From NCBI GenBank assembly GCA_014359475.1, contig JACIZI010000013.1, positions 22,429-86,428 on the forward strand: a stretch of 64,000 nucleotides of DNA, read 5' to 3'. The DNA comes from Marinobacter sp. Lineage in GTDB: Bacteria > Pseudomonadota > Gammaproteobacteria > Pseudomonadales > Oleiphilaceae. The translations under genes and the position numbers were made by a program. A model generated the notes under the pieces. The model was not told the DNA's origin, searched no databases, and saw nothing but the letters and a program-made list of their open reading frames with translations. Positions 30,792 through 40,960 of the stretch are shown one piece after another; position 1 is the first letter of the stretch, and every line of letters starts with the position of its first letter.

Positions 30792-31289
30792 TCAGTGCGT
30801 CTGCTCTTCCTTCGTCTCGCCGGCAGCCTCTTCCTGTTTGCGCTTGAGGGCCTGGGCATAAATGGCATCAAAATTCACCGGAGCCAGCATCAGCGCCGGG
30901 AAGCTGCCACGGTTCACCGTGTTGTCGATGGCCTCACGGGCGTAGGTGAACAGAATATTCGGGCAGTAGGCACCCAGCATCTGGCCCAGTTGCGGCGCGT
31001 CCATACCACTAATCACGAACACGCCGGCCTGCTGAACCTCCACAATATACGCCACCTTGTCGTCCAGCCTGGCGGTCACGGTCAGTGACAGAACCACTTC
31101 ATACTGGTTGTCGCTGATCTTGTTGTGGGAGGTGTTAAGGTCCAGGCTCACCTGAGGCTTCCACTGCTCCTGGAACAACAGCGGCGAGTTGGGTGACTCG
31201 AACGACAGATCTTTTACGTAGATACGCTGCAGGGCGAACTGCGGCTGGTTCTGTTCTCCGTTGCCGGCAGCTTGCTGATTTTCAGCCAT
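30792..31289 (-). CDS. secB: SecB, protein export chaperone
   Basis: 165 residues from ATG 31289 ([13 protein letters not shown]), preceded by AAAGGAAAGGA. The family core has [16 protein letters not shown] and the C-terminal [17 protein letters not shown]. SecB is a homotetrameric cytoplasmic chaperone that delivers unfolded preproteins to SecA. The extended frame to 31322 lacks conservation. It lies downstream of, and in line with, the rhodanese-fold gene, as in many gammaproteobacteria, although grxC is absent here. Confidence 0.96.
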   Translation of the reverse strand: MAENQQAAGNGEQNQPQFALQRIYVKDLSFESPNSPLLFQEQWKPQVSLDLNTSHNKISDNQYEVVLSLTVTARLDDKVAYIVEVQQAGVFVISGMDAPQLGQMLGAYCPNILFTYAREAIDNTVNRGSFPALMLAPVNFDAIYAQALKRKQEEAAGETKEEQTH

Positions 31290-31419
31290 GATAAATCCTT
31301 TCCTTTGTCTGTGGGTGCTCAAATCACCCGTATTTTCGTCTCGGGTACGGATGCAGTGTACCCTGCCCCGGTGTGCTGATGTAAAACAGTGCGACAGTTA
31401 CCCGATCAATTCAAGAAGG

Positions 31420-31836
31420 TTATTTTTTCACCAGGGGCAGATTGGCCGCTTTCCAGTCTGCAATACCACCGTTCAGGCGAATCACATTCTGATAGCCCTC
31501 GGCGTTAAGCTGCTTCACTGCCATGGCAGAGTGCTGCCCCATTTTGTCCGCCACAATAATTTGCTTCTCTCCGTGCTTTTTCAGCTCGGAAGCCCTTTCT
31601 TTCAGACTGTTCAGCGGGATATTGATGGCACCGGTGATGCGCCCCTCATTGAAATCCTTGCGATCGCGGATGTCCACCACCACCGCCTGGTCCCGGTTGA
31701 TCAGGTTCACCGCGCCCTGGGCTGAAATCTTCTTGCCGCCCCGGCGGGATTCAAGAACCAGAATCCCCAGCAAAAACGCGACAAACAGCGACACCAGGAT
31801 GTAGTGGTTAACAACAAACTCGAACAACCTTTCCAT
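31420..31836 (-). CDS. Membrane-anchored rhodanese-fold protein lacking the catalytic cysteine
   Basis: 138 residues: one N-terminal membrane helix (YILVSLFVAFLLGILVL) and a rhodanese domain (VVDIRDRKDFNEGRITGAIN, NGGIADWKAANLP). The active-site loop, usually C-x-x-G-x-x-S, reads DKMGQHS, so the sulfur-carrying cysteine appears to be Asp. It resembles YibN, the partner of SecB/GpmI loci, and the same neighbours are present here. It is probably a non-catalytic structural or binding member. The protein contains no cysteine at all. Confidence 0.85.
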   Translation of the reverse strand: MERLFEFVVNHYILVSLFVAFLLGILVLESRRGGKKISAQGAVNLINRDQAVVVDIRDRKDFNEGRITGAINIPLNSLKERASELKKHGEKQIIVADKMGQHSAMAVKQLNAEGYQNVIRLNGGIADWKAANLPLVKK

Positions 31837-32001
31837 GATATTACCCTGCTGAATATTTTGGCCGGATTATACACACCCGCGGCGGGGGACAGAAGCCGGC
31901 AGCGGCCTGCGAATGATAAGGGTTCCGTAGCCCCGCAACGGCAAAAGGAGTAGAATCATCACACCCGTTAAAACCCACTCGACTGATGCCGGACTGAAGT
32001 A

Positions 32002-33555
32002 ATGACTGACACGCGCAAGCCCACCGCACTGATCATTCTGGATGGCTGGGGCCATCGCGACCCCGCTGAGGACAATGCCATCAGCAACGCGAACACCCCT
32101 TTCTGGGACAAAGCCTGGCGCGAACGCCCGAAAGCCCTGATCAACACTTCCGGCATGTTTGTCGGCCTGCCCCAGGGGCAGATGGGCAACTCTGAGGTCG
32201 GTCATATGAATCTCGGTGCCGGTCGTGTGGTCTACCAGAGCCTGACCCGCGTCGACAAGGATGTGGAAGACGGCACTTTCGGCAAGAACCCGGTAATCTG
32301 CGCTGCAATCGACAAGGCGATCAGTGCCGGCCGTGCCGTGCACCTGATGGGGCTGCTGTCCCCCGGTGGCGTACACAGCCACGAAGACCATATTCTTGCT
32401 GCAGCGGAAGTGGCTGCAACACGGGGTGCCAAAGAAGTCTATATCCATGCCTTCCTGGACGGTCGCGACATGCCTCCCAGAAGTGCCAGGCCCTCGCTTG
32501 AAAAGGCAGCGGCAAAACTGAAAAGCCTGGGCGTGGGCCGCGTGGCCTCCATCGTTGGCCGTTATTTCGCCATGGACCGGGACAACCGCTGGGAGCGGGT
32601 GGAAGAAGCCTACAACCTGGTGACCCTGGGAGAATCCGAGTTCGCTGCAGCCGATCCGCTGTCCGCTCTGGACCAGGCCTACGAGCGTGGTGAGAACGAC
32701 GAGTTCGTCAAGGCCACCCGGATCCACACCGCGGGCGAGCCGGACGGCCTGATCAACGATGGTGACACGGTGCTGTTCATGAACTTCCGGGCCGACCGCG
32801 CCCGGGAGATGACCCGGGCATTCGTGGAGCAGGATTTCGCTGGCTTCAGCCGTCGCAAGCACCCGCAGCTTGCAGACTTTGTGATGCTGACCGAATACGC
32901 CGCCGACATTGACACCGGTTGCGCCTACCCCCCCGAACAGCTGGCCAACGGCCTTGGGGAATATGTCTCAAAGCTGGGCAAACGGCAGCTGCGCATTGCC
33001 GAAACAGAGAAATACGCCCACGTCACCTTCTTCTTCAACGGCGGAATGGAAACACCATTTGAAGGTGAGGACCGCATACTGGTGCCGTCTCCCAGGGTAG
33101 CCACCTACGACCTGCAGCCCGAGATGAGCGCGCCGGAAGTCACCGACAAGCTGGTGGAAGCCATCAGGAGTGGCAAGTACGACCTGGTGGTGTGCAACTA
33201 CGCCAACGGCGACATGGTGGGCCACACCGGTGATCTCCAGGCCGCCATCAAGGCAGCCGAATGCATTGATCAATGTTTGGCGCGGGTCGCCGGTGCCCTG
33301 GAAGAAGTCGGCGGCGAAGCGCTGGTCACCGCAGACCACGGCAACTGCGAACAGATGACCGATCCCAATTCCGGGCAGGTGCATACGGCTCATACCACCG
33401 GGCCGGTGCCATTGATCTACCTGGGCGACCGCAAGGTGACCCTGAAGCAGGATGGCAGCCTCAGCGACGTGGCACCCTCCCTGCTCACTCTGATGGGCCT
33501 GGAGCAGCCAGCAGAAATGACCGGACACAGCCTGGTTAACCTTGCATCCGAATGA
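32002..33555 (+). CDS. gpmI: GpmI, cofactor-independent phosphoglycerate mutase
   Basis: 517 residues. The nucleophile Ser64 is in [12 protein letters not shown]. Metal ligands include [11 protein letters not shown] and [10 protein letters not shown], and [12 protein letters not shown] lies near the C-terminus. It interconverts 3- and 2-phosphoglycerate in glycolysis and gluconeogenesis, using two Mn ions. It overlaps the start of the envC-like gene by 14 nt and diverges from the rhodanese gene. The position beside secB-yibN and envC-ctpA-yibQ is a conserved gammaproteobacterial neighbourhood. Confidence 0.96.
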   Translation: MTDTRKPTALIILDGWGHRDPAEDNAISNANTPFWDKAWRERPKALINTSGMFVGLPQGQMGNSEVGHMNLGAGRVVYQSLTRVDKDVEDGTFGKNPVICAAIDKAISAGRAVHLMGLLSPGGVHSHEDHILAAAEVAATRGAKEVYIHAFLDGRDMPPRSARPSLEKAAAKLKSLGVGRVASIVGRYFAMDRDNRWERVEEAYNLVTLGESEFAAADPLSALDQAYERGENDEFVKATRIHTAGEPDGLINDGDTVLFMNFRADRAREMTRAFVEQDFAGFSRRKHPQLADFVMLTEYAADIDTGCAYPPEQLANGLGEYVSKLGKRQLRIAETEKYAHVTFFFNGGMETPFEGEDRILVPSPRVATYDLQPEMSAPEVTDKLVEAIRSGKYDLVVCNYANGDMVGHTGDLQAAIKAAECIDQCLARVAGALEEVGGEALVTADHGNCEQMTDPNSGQVHTAHTTGPVPLIYLGDRKVTLKQDGSLSDVAPSLLTLMGLEQPAEMTGHSLVNLASE

Positions 33556-34720
33556 TCTTCTCCCGCCCCGGCCAGGGAGCCGGCTGGTTCCGCTGGGCCT
33601 GACCTGTCTGTTGCTGTTGCTGGCGCTGACGGCTCCGGCAGCAGCGCAGGACGTATCCCCTGCCGACATCCGGGAACTGAAAGAGCAGATCGCGGAAATC
33701 GATGAATGGCTGGAAGATGCCGAAGAAGACCGCTCCGGCCTGGAGCAGGAACTGCTGCGGCTCGACAGGCAGGTCAGCCGTCTGGTCCGGGAACGTCGTG
33801 AGCTGAACAGCAGGATCCGCGCAAAGGAACAGGAGCTGGCCGACCTGCAACAACGGCAGCGGCAACTCACCGAGCGGCTCGACTCCCAGCGGGAAAGCCT
33901 GAAACGCCAGATCCGCAGCGCCTGGATGGAAGGCGACGCCCCCGCCCTCAAGGTGTTGCTGAACGAGGTGGACCCGGACCAGATCGCACGCACCATGACC
34001 TACTACGAATACCTCAGCCAGGACACGGTGCAGCGGCTCGAAGCATTCAACAGAACCCTTCAGGAACTTCAGCAAACCCGCCAGGAACTGCAAGAGACTA
34101 CCACCCGTCTCGCCACCCTGGAGCGGGATGTGGCCAGCCGGCAGCAGGAGCTGCAGAGCAGCAAACAGCAACGACAGCAGACGCTGGCACAACTGGAGGG
34201 CCGCATCGACCGTCGCCAGAACCAGCGACAGTCACTGGAGGCGGACCGCAAACGCCTGGAACGGCTACTCAAAGAAGTTCAGGAAGCCATCGCCAGCATT
34301 CCCGCACCCAACGAGTCCGAACCGTTCCGCTCGCTGCGCAACAGGCTGCCCTGGCCGACTTCCGGAAAGATCATCAAAGATTTCGGGGAGGCCATGGCCC
34401 AGGGCAAGTTGCGCCAGAATGGCCTGCTGATCAGCACTGGAAATGAGCAGGAGGTAAAAGCCGTACACTACGGCCGGGTGGTATTTTCCAACTGGCTGAG
34501 GGGGTTCGGGCTGATGACTATTATCGACCATGGTGACGGCTATATGACCCTTTACGGCCACAACAACAGCCTGCTGGCCAGCCCCGGGGACTGGGTAGCC
34601 GCCGGCGAAGCCATCGCCATTTCCGGCAATACCGGCGGCACGGATGAACCGGCCAGCTATTTCGAAATCCGCGTCAACGGCGAGCCCTCCAACCCGAAAA
34701 AGTGGCTGGCCCGTCAATAA
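33542..34720 (+). CDS. envC: EnvC-like murein hydrolase activator
   Basis: 392 residues. The order is signal peptide ([19 protein letters not shown]), a long coiled coil (about 45-240, rich in Q, E, R and L) and a C-terminal M23/LytM domain ([39 protein letters not shown]). EnvC works in the periplasm with FtsEX to activate the amidases AmiA and AmiB at division. EnvC LytM domains are usually catalytically dead, and the usual first His-x-x-x-Asp zinc motif is not apparent here either. The start is a TTG overlapping gpmI, which suggests coupling; no better start exists before the signal sequence. Confidence 0.9.
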   Translation: MHPNDLLPPRPGSRLVPLGLTCLLLLLALTAPAAAQDVSPADIRELKEQIAEIDEWLEDAEEDRSGLEQELLRLDRQVSRLVRERRELNSRIRAKEQELADLQQRQRQLTERLDSQRESLKRQIRSAWMEGDAPALKVLLNEVDPDQIARTMTYYEYLSQDTVQRLEAFNRTLQELQQTRQELQETTTRLATLERDVASRQQELQSSKQQRQQTLAQLEGRIDRRQNQRQSLEADRKRLERLLKEVQEAIASIPAPNESEPFRSLRNRLPWPTSGKIIKDFGEAMAQGKLRQNGLLISTGNEQEVKAVHYGRVVFSNWLRGFGLMTIIDHGDGYMTLYGHNNSLLASPGDWVAAGEAIAISGNTGGTDEPASYFEIRVNGEPSNPKKWLARQ

Positions 34721-34824
34721 CGCCTCAAGACCTATGCACCCGGGTGCTGACAAACCGGGCCGCTAACGCCATACTGTGGCCAGGCTCAGCCATTAATTCA
34801 GTGATCGAACAACAGGATACGTGA

Positions 34825-36249
34825 ATGAGACGGGTCATTTTCCAGAATATCAACCACACGCTCTGCCGCTTTACCCTGGCCGCTTTGCTGCTTGCCCTGC
34901 CCGGTCTGAGCTACAGCCAGCAAACCGATGACCAGACAGAGCAGTTACTCAAGGGCGTTGATTCCGACGAACGGGTCGAAATCAGACTCCCGGACCCGGA
35001 GAAGCAACTGCCACTGGATGACCTGCGCAAGTTCACGGAAGTCTTCAGCCGCATCAAAGATGCCTATGTTGAAGAAGTCAGTGACCAGCGGCTGCTGGAA
35101 AGCGCCATTAAGGGGATGCTTTCGGATCTCGATCCACACTCTACCTATCTGGCACCTGATGAGTACGAGCAGCTTGAAGAAAGTACCACCGGCGAATTCG
35201 GCGGCCTCGGCATTGAAGTGGGAATGGAAGACGGCTTCGTCAAGGTCATTGCCCCGATTGACGACACCCCCGCACAACGTGCCGGTGTCCAGGCCGGCGA
35301 CCTGATCATCAAACTGGGTGACCAGCCGGTCAAGGGCATGTCCTTACAGGATGCGGTGGAGGTCATGCGCGGCAAACCCGGCACCACGCTCACTCTGACC
35401 ATTATGCGGGAAGGCGAGAGTGCGCCGATCGAGATTGATGTGGAGCGGGCTATCATCACCGTACGCAGCATCAAATCGCGGCTGATCGAAAACGGCTACG
35501 GCTATGTACGAATTACCCAGTTTCAGGCCCAGACCGGCGATGACTTTACCAGGGCCGTGAAAGAACTGGAAAACAAGAACCAGGGAGCGCTGGACGGCCT
35601 GATCATCGACCTGCGCAACAATCCCGGCGGGGTGCTCCAGGCAGCGGTAGAAGTCTCCGATGCGCTGCTGGATCAGGGACTGATTGTTTACACCGAAGGG
35701 CGCATACAGAGCTCAAGACTGCGCTTCACTGCCAATCCGGGAGATGTGACTGGCGGCACTCCGATCGTGGTACTGATCAACGCAGGCTCTGCGTCCGCCT
35801 CGGAGATTGTTGCCGGTGCTCTGCAGGATCAGGAGCGGGCCGTGGTAATGGGCACCCAGTCCTTCGGCAAGGGCAGCGTTCAGACAGTGATTCCGCTGGA
35901 TGAAACCCACGCCATCAAGATGACCACCGCGCGCTATTTCACCCCGGACGGCCGCTCAATTCAGGCCAAAGGAATCACCCCGGACATCGAAGTGAAACCG
36001 GCCCGTCTCACGGAGCTGGACAGCCAGCCGTTCTTTACCGAAGCCGACCTGAGTGGTCACCTGGAAGGTGAGGACGAGAACACCAGTCAGCCCTTGAACC
36101 CCTCCAGTGCAAAGAACAAAGCCAGCAATACCTCACCTATCGACAGGGATTACCAGCTGAAGTCCGCCCTCAATCTGCTCAAGGGTATCAGCATCGTCAA
36201 TCGCCAGTCGTCCACCGGCAAAACCGTGACAAAGGGCAGTGACGATTGA
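34825..36249 (+). CDS. CtpA-type carboxy-terminal processing protease (S41)
   Basis: 474 residues. The order is signal peptide, CTP N-terminal region, PDZ domain (about 125-205, GGLGIEVGMEDGFVKVI), and S41 catalytic domain with Ser324 in INAGSASASEI and Lys349 in QSFGKGSVQ. It is a periplasmic Ser/Lys endopeptidase of the CtpA/Prc family that trims C-termini of envelope proteins, often acting on peptidoglycan hydrolases. It is placed between the EnvC-like and YibQ-like genes, as in relatives. The C-terminal tail after about 400 is charged and low-complexity. Confidence 0.95.
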   Translation: MRRVIFQNINHTLCRFTLAALLLALPGLSYSQQTDDQTEQLLKGVDSDERVEIRLPDPEKQLPLDDLRKFTEVFSRIKDAYVEEVSDQRLLESAIKGMLSDLDPHSTYLAPDEYEQLEESTTGEFGGLGIEVGMEDGFVKVIAPIDDTPAQRAGVQAGDLIIKLGDQPVKGMSLQDAVEVMRGKPGTTLTLTIMREGESAPIEIDVERAIITVRSIKSRLIENGYGYVRITQFQAQTGDDFTRAVKELENKNQGALDGLIIDLRNNPGGVLQAAVEVSDALLDQGLIVYTEGRIQSSRLRFTANPGDVTGGTPIVVLINAGSASASEIVAGALQDQERAVVMGTQSFGKGSVQTVIPLDETHAIKMTTARYFTPDGRSIQAKGITPDIEVKPARLTELDSQPFFTEADLSGHLEGEDENTSQPLNPSSAKNKASNTSPIDRDYQLKSALNLLKGISIVNRQSSTGKTVTKGSDD

Positions 36250-37064
36250 GATACCTGGCACTCCTGGTCACCCTGCTGCTCAGTACGACCACACTCGCGA
36301 AAGACAGGTCCGCTGAAGAGCAACTGCCCCCGGTCATTGCCATCATCATAGATGACATGGGGCACAACCTGACCGAAGGGGAGCGATTGATCCGCATGGA
36401 TCAGCCGCTGACCCTCGCCTTCCTGCCCTTTCGCCGGCACACGGTTTCACTGGCCCGTTATGCCCATCGGCGCGACAAGGAAATCATGCTGCATGCCCCC
36501 ATGGCCAATACCCGAAACTTTAACCTGGGGCCGGGTGCACTGGAGCCCGACATGGACCGGCAGCAGCTGGTCGCCAGCCTGCGCCGCTCCCTGCAGTCCA
36601 TTCCCTATGTGCAGGGGGTAAATAACCACATGGGCAGCCTGCTTACCCAAATGCGGGAACCCATGGACTGGGTCATGGAAGAGCTCTACCGCTACCCGCT
36701 GTATTTTGTGGATAGCCGTACCATTGCTTCTTCAGTGGCCGCCAACACCGCCGGTGAGCATGCCGTGCCCGCCCTGAGCCGGGACGTGTTCCTGGACCAC
36801 GAGCAGAGCACCGAATATGTAGACAGGCAATTCCGGGAACTGATCCGCCTGGCCCGCCAGAACGGCACGGCCATCGGCATCGGCCACCCCCACAGAGTCA
36901 CCGTGGATTACCTGGAAAAACACCTGCCATTGCTGGATGAACAGGGCATCGCAATCGCTACCGTTAGCGGTGTCTGGGCAATGCGAAACAGCAATCAGGA
37001 GATGTTTGCGGAAGGAGATAAGCAGCCGGTTTCGCCGATGGTGGCGAGGGGCAAAGAGGAATGA
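36246..37064 (+). CDS. YibQ-like divergent polysaccharide deacetylase
   Basis: 272 residues with a signal peptide (YLALLVTLLLSTTTLA) and the divergent deacetylase fold: IAIIIDDMGHN (metal Asp position), LHAPMANTRNFNLGPGALE, NNHMGSLLTQ (His position) and GIGHPHRVTVDYLEKHLP. The NHxGS and GxGHPH motifs define the DUF610/YibQ family. The substrate is unknown, and a cell-envelope glycan is likely. The start is a TTG overlapping the ctpA stop. A palindromic repeat begins 7 nt after the stop. Confidence 0.88.
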   Translation: MRYLALLVTLLLSTTTLAKDRSAEEQLPPVIAIIIDDMGHNLTEGERLIRMDQPLTLAFLPFRRHTVSLARYAHRRDKEIMLHAPMANTRNFNLGPGALEPDMDRQQLVASLRRSLQSIPYVQGVNNHMGSLLTQMREPMDWVMEELYRYPLYFVDSRTIASSVAANTAGEHAVPALSRDVFLDHEQSTEYVDRQFRELIRLARQNGTAIGIGHPHRVTVDYLEKHLPLLDEQGIAIATVSGVWAMRNSNQEMFAEGDKQPVSPMVARGKEE

Positions 37065-37070
37065 TTTTTG

Positions 37071-37207
37071 GCCGCGGAAACCGCGGAAGGACGCGGAAAA
37101 GAAAGAATGTTTAGCGACGGATGGACACGGACTGGTTTTTGTCCGTGTCTAATTAATCGTTAATCTTTAATCTTTTCTTTTCCGCGTTCTTCCGCGGTTT
37201 CCGCGGC
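37071..37207. repeat. Nested palindromic CCGCGGAA/CACGGAC repeat between yibQ-like and hisF
   Basis: Outer arms (GCCGCGGAAACCGCGG... and ...CCGCGGTTTCCGCGGC) pair over about 35 bp with one or two mismatches. An inner pair GACACGGAC/GTCCGTGTC lies at 37124-37149. Compared with the copy at 21441, the left arm has GGAAACC instead of GGAATCC and the right arm carries the matching change. It fills the gap between two convergent genes and could terminate both. Confidence 0.9.
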
Positions 37208-37219
37208 AAGAAAATCCTT

Positions 37220-37993
37220 TCAGTCACGAACTTCAATACCCTGCGTCTTCATAAACGCCTTGGCTTCAGGAATCGTGTGCTGCCCGAAGTGGAAGATGGA
37301 AGCGGCCAGCACGGCATCAGCACCGCCTTCAGTCACTCCGTCGGCCAGGTGCTGAAGTTCTCCCACTCCACCTGAGGCAATCACCGGCACGGAGACCGCA
37401 TCGCTGATGGCGCGAGTCAGGCCCAGGTCGAACCCGACCTTGGTGCCATCCCGGTCCATGCTGGTCAGCAGCAGTTCGCCGGCGCCCATGTCGACCATTT
37501 TGCAGGCCCATTCCACGGCATCCAGGCCGGTCGGTTTGCGGCCACCGTGGGTGAAGATTTCCCACCGGGGCGCTTCGTTTTCTTCGCTTACCCGCTTGGC
37601 ATCAATGGCCACCACAATGCACTGGCGGCCGAACCGTTCGGCGGCTTCGTGAACAAACTCCGGATTGAACACTGCCGCGGTGTTGATGGATACCTTGTCG
37701 GCCCCGGCGTTGAGCAGCTTGCGGATATCTTCCACGGTGCGCACACCACCGCCGACGGTCAGCGGAATAAATACCTGGGCCGCCATGCGCTCGACGGTTT
37801 CGTAGGTGGTATCCCGGCTTTCGTGACTGGCGGTGATGTCCAGGAAGGTAATTTCGTCCGCGCCCTGCTCGTTGTAGCGGCGCGCGACTTCCACCGGGTC
37901 GCCGGCATCACGGATATCCACGAAGTTAACGCCTTTGACCACGCGCCCCTTATCGACATCCAGGCAGGGAATGATGCGTTTTGCCAGTGCCAT
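37220..37993 (-). CDS. hisF: HisF, imidazole glycerol phosphate synthase cyclase subunit
   Basis: A 257-residue (beta/alpha)8 barrel. The catalytic Asp near the start is in [19 protein letters not shown] and the second in VVAIDAKRV. Phosphate-binding motifs are TVGGGVRT and IASGGVGE. It joins PRFAR and the ammonia made by HisH to form imidazole glycerol phosphate and AICAR. It lies 9 nt downstream of hisA, at the end of the visible hisBHAF unit. Confidence 0.97.
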   Translation of the reverse strand: MALAKRIIPCLDVDKGRVVKGVNFVDIRDAGDPVEVARRYNEQGADEITFLDITASHESRDTTYETVERMAAQVFIPLTVGGGVRTVEDIRKLLNAGADKVSINTAAVFNPEFVHEAAERFGRQCIVVAIDAKRVSEENEAPRWEIFTHGGRKPTGLDAVEWACKMVDMGAGELLLTSMDRDGTKVGFDLGLTRAISDAVSVPVIASGGVGELQHLADGVTEGGADAVLAASIFHFGQHTIPEAKAFMKTQGIEVRD

Positions 37994-38002
37994 GATCGGT
38001 CC

Positions 38003-38740
38003 TCAGTGGTTCAGACTGTCGCAGTAGGCCTGGGCTTTGCTGACATCCAGCGTGCCCTCGTAGATGGCGCGACCGGTGATGGCCCCGAGGATGCCCTTGT
38101 CGGCAACGGTGGCCAGGCGCTTGAGGTCGTCCATATTGGTCACGCCACCGGACGCGATCACCGGTATACCGCCCTCTTCCGCCAGCTGGGCGGTCGCTTC
38201 CACGTTTACACCCTGCATCATGCCGTCGCGGCTGATGTCCGTGTAAACAATGGCGTCGACACCGTCGCTGGCGAACCGTTTAGCCAGATCCACAGCCATG
38301 ACTTCAGAGACTTCCGCCCAGCCATCGGTAGCCACGCGGCCGCCTTTGGCATCCAGGCCGACGATGATGTGGCCGGGGAACTGTTTGCACACCTGTGTAA
38401 CAAATTCCGGCTCTTTGACCGCTTTGGTACCGATGATGACCCACTGCACACCGGCCTGCAGGTACGCTTCGATGGTCTCTGCAGAGCGGATGCCGCCACC
38501 GATCTGGATGGGCAGGTCCGGGTGCTTTTTGGCGATGGCCTTGACGATTTCGCCGTTGACCGGCTCGCCAGCGAAGGCACCATTCAGGTCCACCAGGTGA
38601 AGACGGCGGGCACCGGCTTCGACCCATTTGGTGGCCATGTCGACCGGGTCGTCGCCGAAGACGGTGGAGTCGTCCATGCGGCCCTGGCGGAGTCTTACGC
38701 ATTTGCCGTCTTTCAAGTCTATGGCAGGGATTATCAACAT
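38003..38740 (-). CDS. hisA: HisA, ProFAR isomerase
   Basis: A 245-residue half-barrel-repeat isomerase: [17 protein letters not shown] at the start (catalytic Asp8), the second Asp in [12 protein letters not shown], phosphate sites QIGGGIRS and IASGGVTN. It converts ProFAR to PRFAR in histidine synthesis. It is separated from hisH by 177 nt that contain a structured repeat (38791-38888), in contrast to the 9-nt spacing to hisF. Confidence 0.97.
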   Translation of the reverse strand: MLIIPAIDLKDGKCVRLRQGRMDDSTVFGDDPVDMATKWVEAGARRLHLVDLNGAFAGEPVNGEIVKAIAKKHPDLPIQIGGGIRSAETIEAYLQAGVQWVIIGTKAVKEPEFVTQVCKQFPGHIIVGLDAKGGRVATDGWAEVSEVMAVDLAKRFASDGVDAIVYTDISRDGMMQGVNVEATAQLAEEGGIPVIASGGVTNMDDLKRLATVADKGILGAITGRAIYEGTLDVSKAQAYCDSLNH

Positions 38741-38790
38741 ATCTCAAAGTCCTTGATACCGGAGTTCACAGTACAAAGCCCGCGCTTCGC

Positions 38791-38888
38791 TGGGAGGGAG
38801 GCCTTTCCGGGACACGCGGTAAATACGTCCATGTACGCTCGACCAAAACATCCATGTTTTGGACGGTCCCGGAAAGGCCTCCCTCCCA
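38791..38888 (+). repeat. Structured repeat with variable stems, copy A (between hisH and hisA)
   Basis: Perfect 23-bp outer arms (38791-38813 and 38866-38888) enclose a conserved segment (ACGCGGTAAATACGTCCATG...) and an inner palindrome CCAAAACA-TCCA-TGTTTTGG at 38843-38862. The loop, inner segment and terminal GAC are shared with copies B and C, while both stems differ in sequence and remain fully paired. It lies within the leftward his operon. Confidence 0.9.
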
Positions 38889-38917
38889 TCAAATCACTAC
38901 TTCAGCGATGCCCGCGA

Positions 38918-39556
38918 CTAACGACCACTCCAGTTAGTAAAGTTTTTCAGTAACTGCAGTCCCGCCCGGGCGCTTTTTTCCGGGTGAAACTGGGCTGCGA
39001 AGATGTTGTCTTTGGCCACCGCGGCGGCCAGGTCTATGCCGTAGCGGGTGCGGCCGGCCATGTCGGGGTTGCCTTCGGCTTCCACGTAATAGCTGTGTAC
39101 GAAGTAGAAGCGGTCGCCATCGGGTATGTCATGCCACAAGGGGTGGTCAACGGTTTGCCAGACCCGGTTCCAGCCCATGTGGGGGACTTTCAGGCGCTCG
39201 CCGTTTTCGCTGAGGTTGTCGCCAAAGTAGCGGACCTGTGACGGCAGCAGGCCGATGCCCTCTATGCCGCCGTTTTCTTCGCTGTGGGACATGATGGCCT
39301 GCATGCCGACGCAGATGCCGAGGAAGGGCCGGTCCCGGGAGACTTCCCGGACCAACTCGTCCACGCCCAGGCGGCGGATCTCGGCCATGCAGTCGCGGAT
39401 TGCGCCTACGCCGGGGAGAATGACCCGGTCAGCTTCGCGTATCTGGTCGGCGTTGTCGGTAACCAGCACCCGCACATCCGGCGCTACGTGTTCCACGGCC
39501 TTGCGGGCGGAGTGCAGGTTGCCCATGCCGTAGTCGATTATGGCAACGGTTTTCAT
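38918..39556 (-). CDS. hisH: HisH, imidazole glycerol phosphate synthase glutaminase subunit
   Basis: A 212-residue class I glutamine amidotransferase. The nucleophile Cys is in [11 protein letters not shown], and the His-Glu pair is in [13 protein letters not shown]. It supplies ammonia to HisF through the barrel. It begins 30 nt after hisB. The start [16 protein letters not shown] is standard for the family. Confidence 0.97.
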   Translation of the reverse strand: MKTVAIIDYGMGNLHSARKAVEHVAPDVRVLVTDNADQIREADRVILPGVGAIRDCMAEIRRLGVDELVREVSRDRPFLGICVGMQAIMSHSEENGGIEGIGLLPSQVRYFGDNLSENGERLKVPHMGWNRVWQTVDHPLWHDIPDGDRFYFVHSYYVEAEGNPDMAGRTRYGIDLAAAVAKDNIFAAQFHPEKSARAGLQLLKNFTNWSGR

Positions 39557-39586
39557 AAAGCAGTGTTGTTCCCGTTTTCCGGACTG

Positions 39587-40180
39587 TTACAGGGCACCCT
39601 TGGTGGATGGGGTGATACCGGCCATCCGTTCGTCCATTTCGACGGCCACGCGCAGGGCACGGCCGAAGGCTTTGAACACCGTCTCAATCTGATGGTGGGT
39701 ATTCTTGCCCTTCAGGTTGTCAATGTGCAGGGTCACCATGGAGTGGTTGACAAAGCCGTGGAAGAATTCCTCAAACAGATCCACGTCAAAGCCACCCACG
39801 GCTCCGCGGGTATAGGGTACGTTCATGGCCAGGCCGGGGCGGCCGGACAGATCGATGACTACCCGGGAGAGTGCCTCATCAAGGGGTACATAGGCGTGTC
39901 CGTATCGGCGGATGCCTTTCTTGTCGCCCACAGCCTCCCTGAATGCCTGCCCGAGAGTGATGCCAATGTCTTCCACCGTGTGATGGTCGTCGATGTGCAG
40001 GTCACCCTTGGCAACGATCTTCAGATCCACCAGACCATGGCGGGCAATCTGGTCCATCATGTGTTCCAGGAACGGCACACCGGTGTCAAAGCTGGACTGG
40101 CCGGTGCCATCCAGGTTGATTTCGGCGGTAATCCGGGTTTCAAGGGTGTTGCGGTCTACCCTTGCTTTACGTTCGGCCAT
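39587..40180 (-). CDS. hisB: HisB, imidazoleglycerol-phosphate dehydratase
   Basis: 197 residues from ATG 40180 ([15 protein letters not shown]), chosen for GGGAGT just upstream; the frame extends to 40201. The duplicated metal-binding motifs [10 protein letters not shown] and [17 protein letters not shown] are present, so two Mn sites per active centre are expected. It is the monofunctional dehydratase without the phosphatase domain found in E. coli HisB. It is the first gene of the visible hisB-H-A-F unit. Confidence 0.96.
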   Translation of the reverse strand: MAERKARVDRNTLETRITAEINLDGTGQSSFDTGVPFLEHMMDQIARHGLVDLKIVAKGDLHIDDHHTVEDIGITLGQAFREAVGDKKGIRRYGHAYVPLDEALSRVVIDLSGRPGLAMNVPYTRGAVGGFDVDLFEEFFHGFVNHSMVTLHIDNLKGKNTHHQIETVFKAFGRALRVAVEMDERMAGITPSTKGAL

Positions 40181-40303
40181 GGGGACTCCCGATAACGGCA
40201 TTCAGGTCGTGATTGCTGCTGTGCAGCACGGTTCAGGCGCACATTATATCGTGTCCGGAACCGTGCGTCCCGCAGCGGATTTCATGAGCGTAACGGGCCT
40301 GCC

Positions 40304-40765
40304 TTACAACGCCTTGCTGAGGTTGTCCATGTAACGATCAACCAGCCCGTTGAACTCGTGCTTAATCACCGGACTGATGGCCAGCTTCAGGAAGCCGGGC
40401 AACGGTATGGTCAGCTCCGCACTGGTCTGGAATTTTACGGCAGTACACTTGTCACTTTTTGCCGTCAGGGTCCAGGAGCCTTTTACCACCCCATTGCCCT
40501 CACCTTCGACCGGCTCCCAGGTGATCTTTCCGTTTTCCCTGTCCGGGAAGTATTTGCAGGCATAGACTGTTTTGATGGAGTGCTTGTCCACGCCCACTTT
40601 TCCCATTTCCCAGCGGTAGACGTTATCGCCCAGATCCTCGAGCTTCTCCACCTTGGGAAAATAGCGCACCGAGCGGGGAATGTCCGCCAGCAGATCGAAT
40701 ACTTCATCATAACTGCCGGCAATCTCGATATCCCGGTTCAGCTCTATCGCAACAGTGACAGTCAC
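40304..40765 (-). CDS. SRPBCC (START-like) family protein
   Basis: 153 residues with the helix-grip pattern of the SRPBCC/polyketide cyclase group: IAGSYDEVFDLLADIPRSVRYFPKVEKLE at the start, a beta-rich centre (WEPVEGEGNGVVKGSWTLTA) and a long C-terminal helix (IKHEFNGLVDRYMDNLSKAL). This fold binds hydrophobic ligands; the role is unknown. It has its own 195-nt upstream region shared with the divergent asmA gene. Confidence 0.75.
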   Translation of the reverse strand: MTVTVAIELNRDIEIAGSYDEVFDLLADIPRSVRYFPKVEKLEDLGDNVYRWEMGKVGVDKHSIKTVYACKYFPDRENGKITWEPVEGEGNGVVKGSWTLTAKSDKCTAVKFQTSAELTIPLPGFLKLAISPVIKHEFNGLVDRYMDNLSKAL

Positions 40766-40960
40766 GGTGATTTACTCCCCGTTGTACTTGTAGGATCAGT
40801 TGTGGGCAAAACGTTATATGTAATAGAAGACCGCCGCCATTCTCTCGCATCAGACTGAGGTTGTCATATTTCTGCGCTTTTAATTTGTAACACCTGCGTT
40901 ATCCTTGGTAGCAGTCACGTCTGTCCGGACGAATTCCATCAAAAACAGGAAGCCTGAACC

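Noticed and set aside
37547-38953. 468-residue plus-strand frame opposite hisF and hisA
   Set aside because: Antisense to two enzymes with visible catalytic residues. The composition (many His, Gly and Val) is typical of shadows.
40766-40960. Possible PhoB box (TTGTCATATTTCTG) upstream of asmA
   Set aside because: Only the first half matches CTGTCAT. The second 7-mer does not, so the match is too weak to call.
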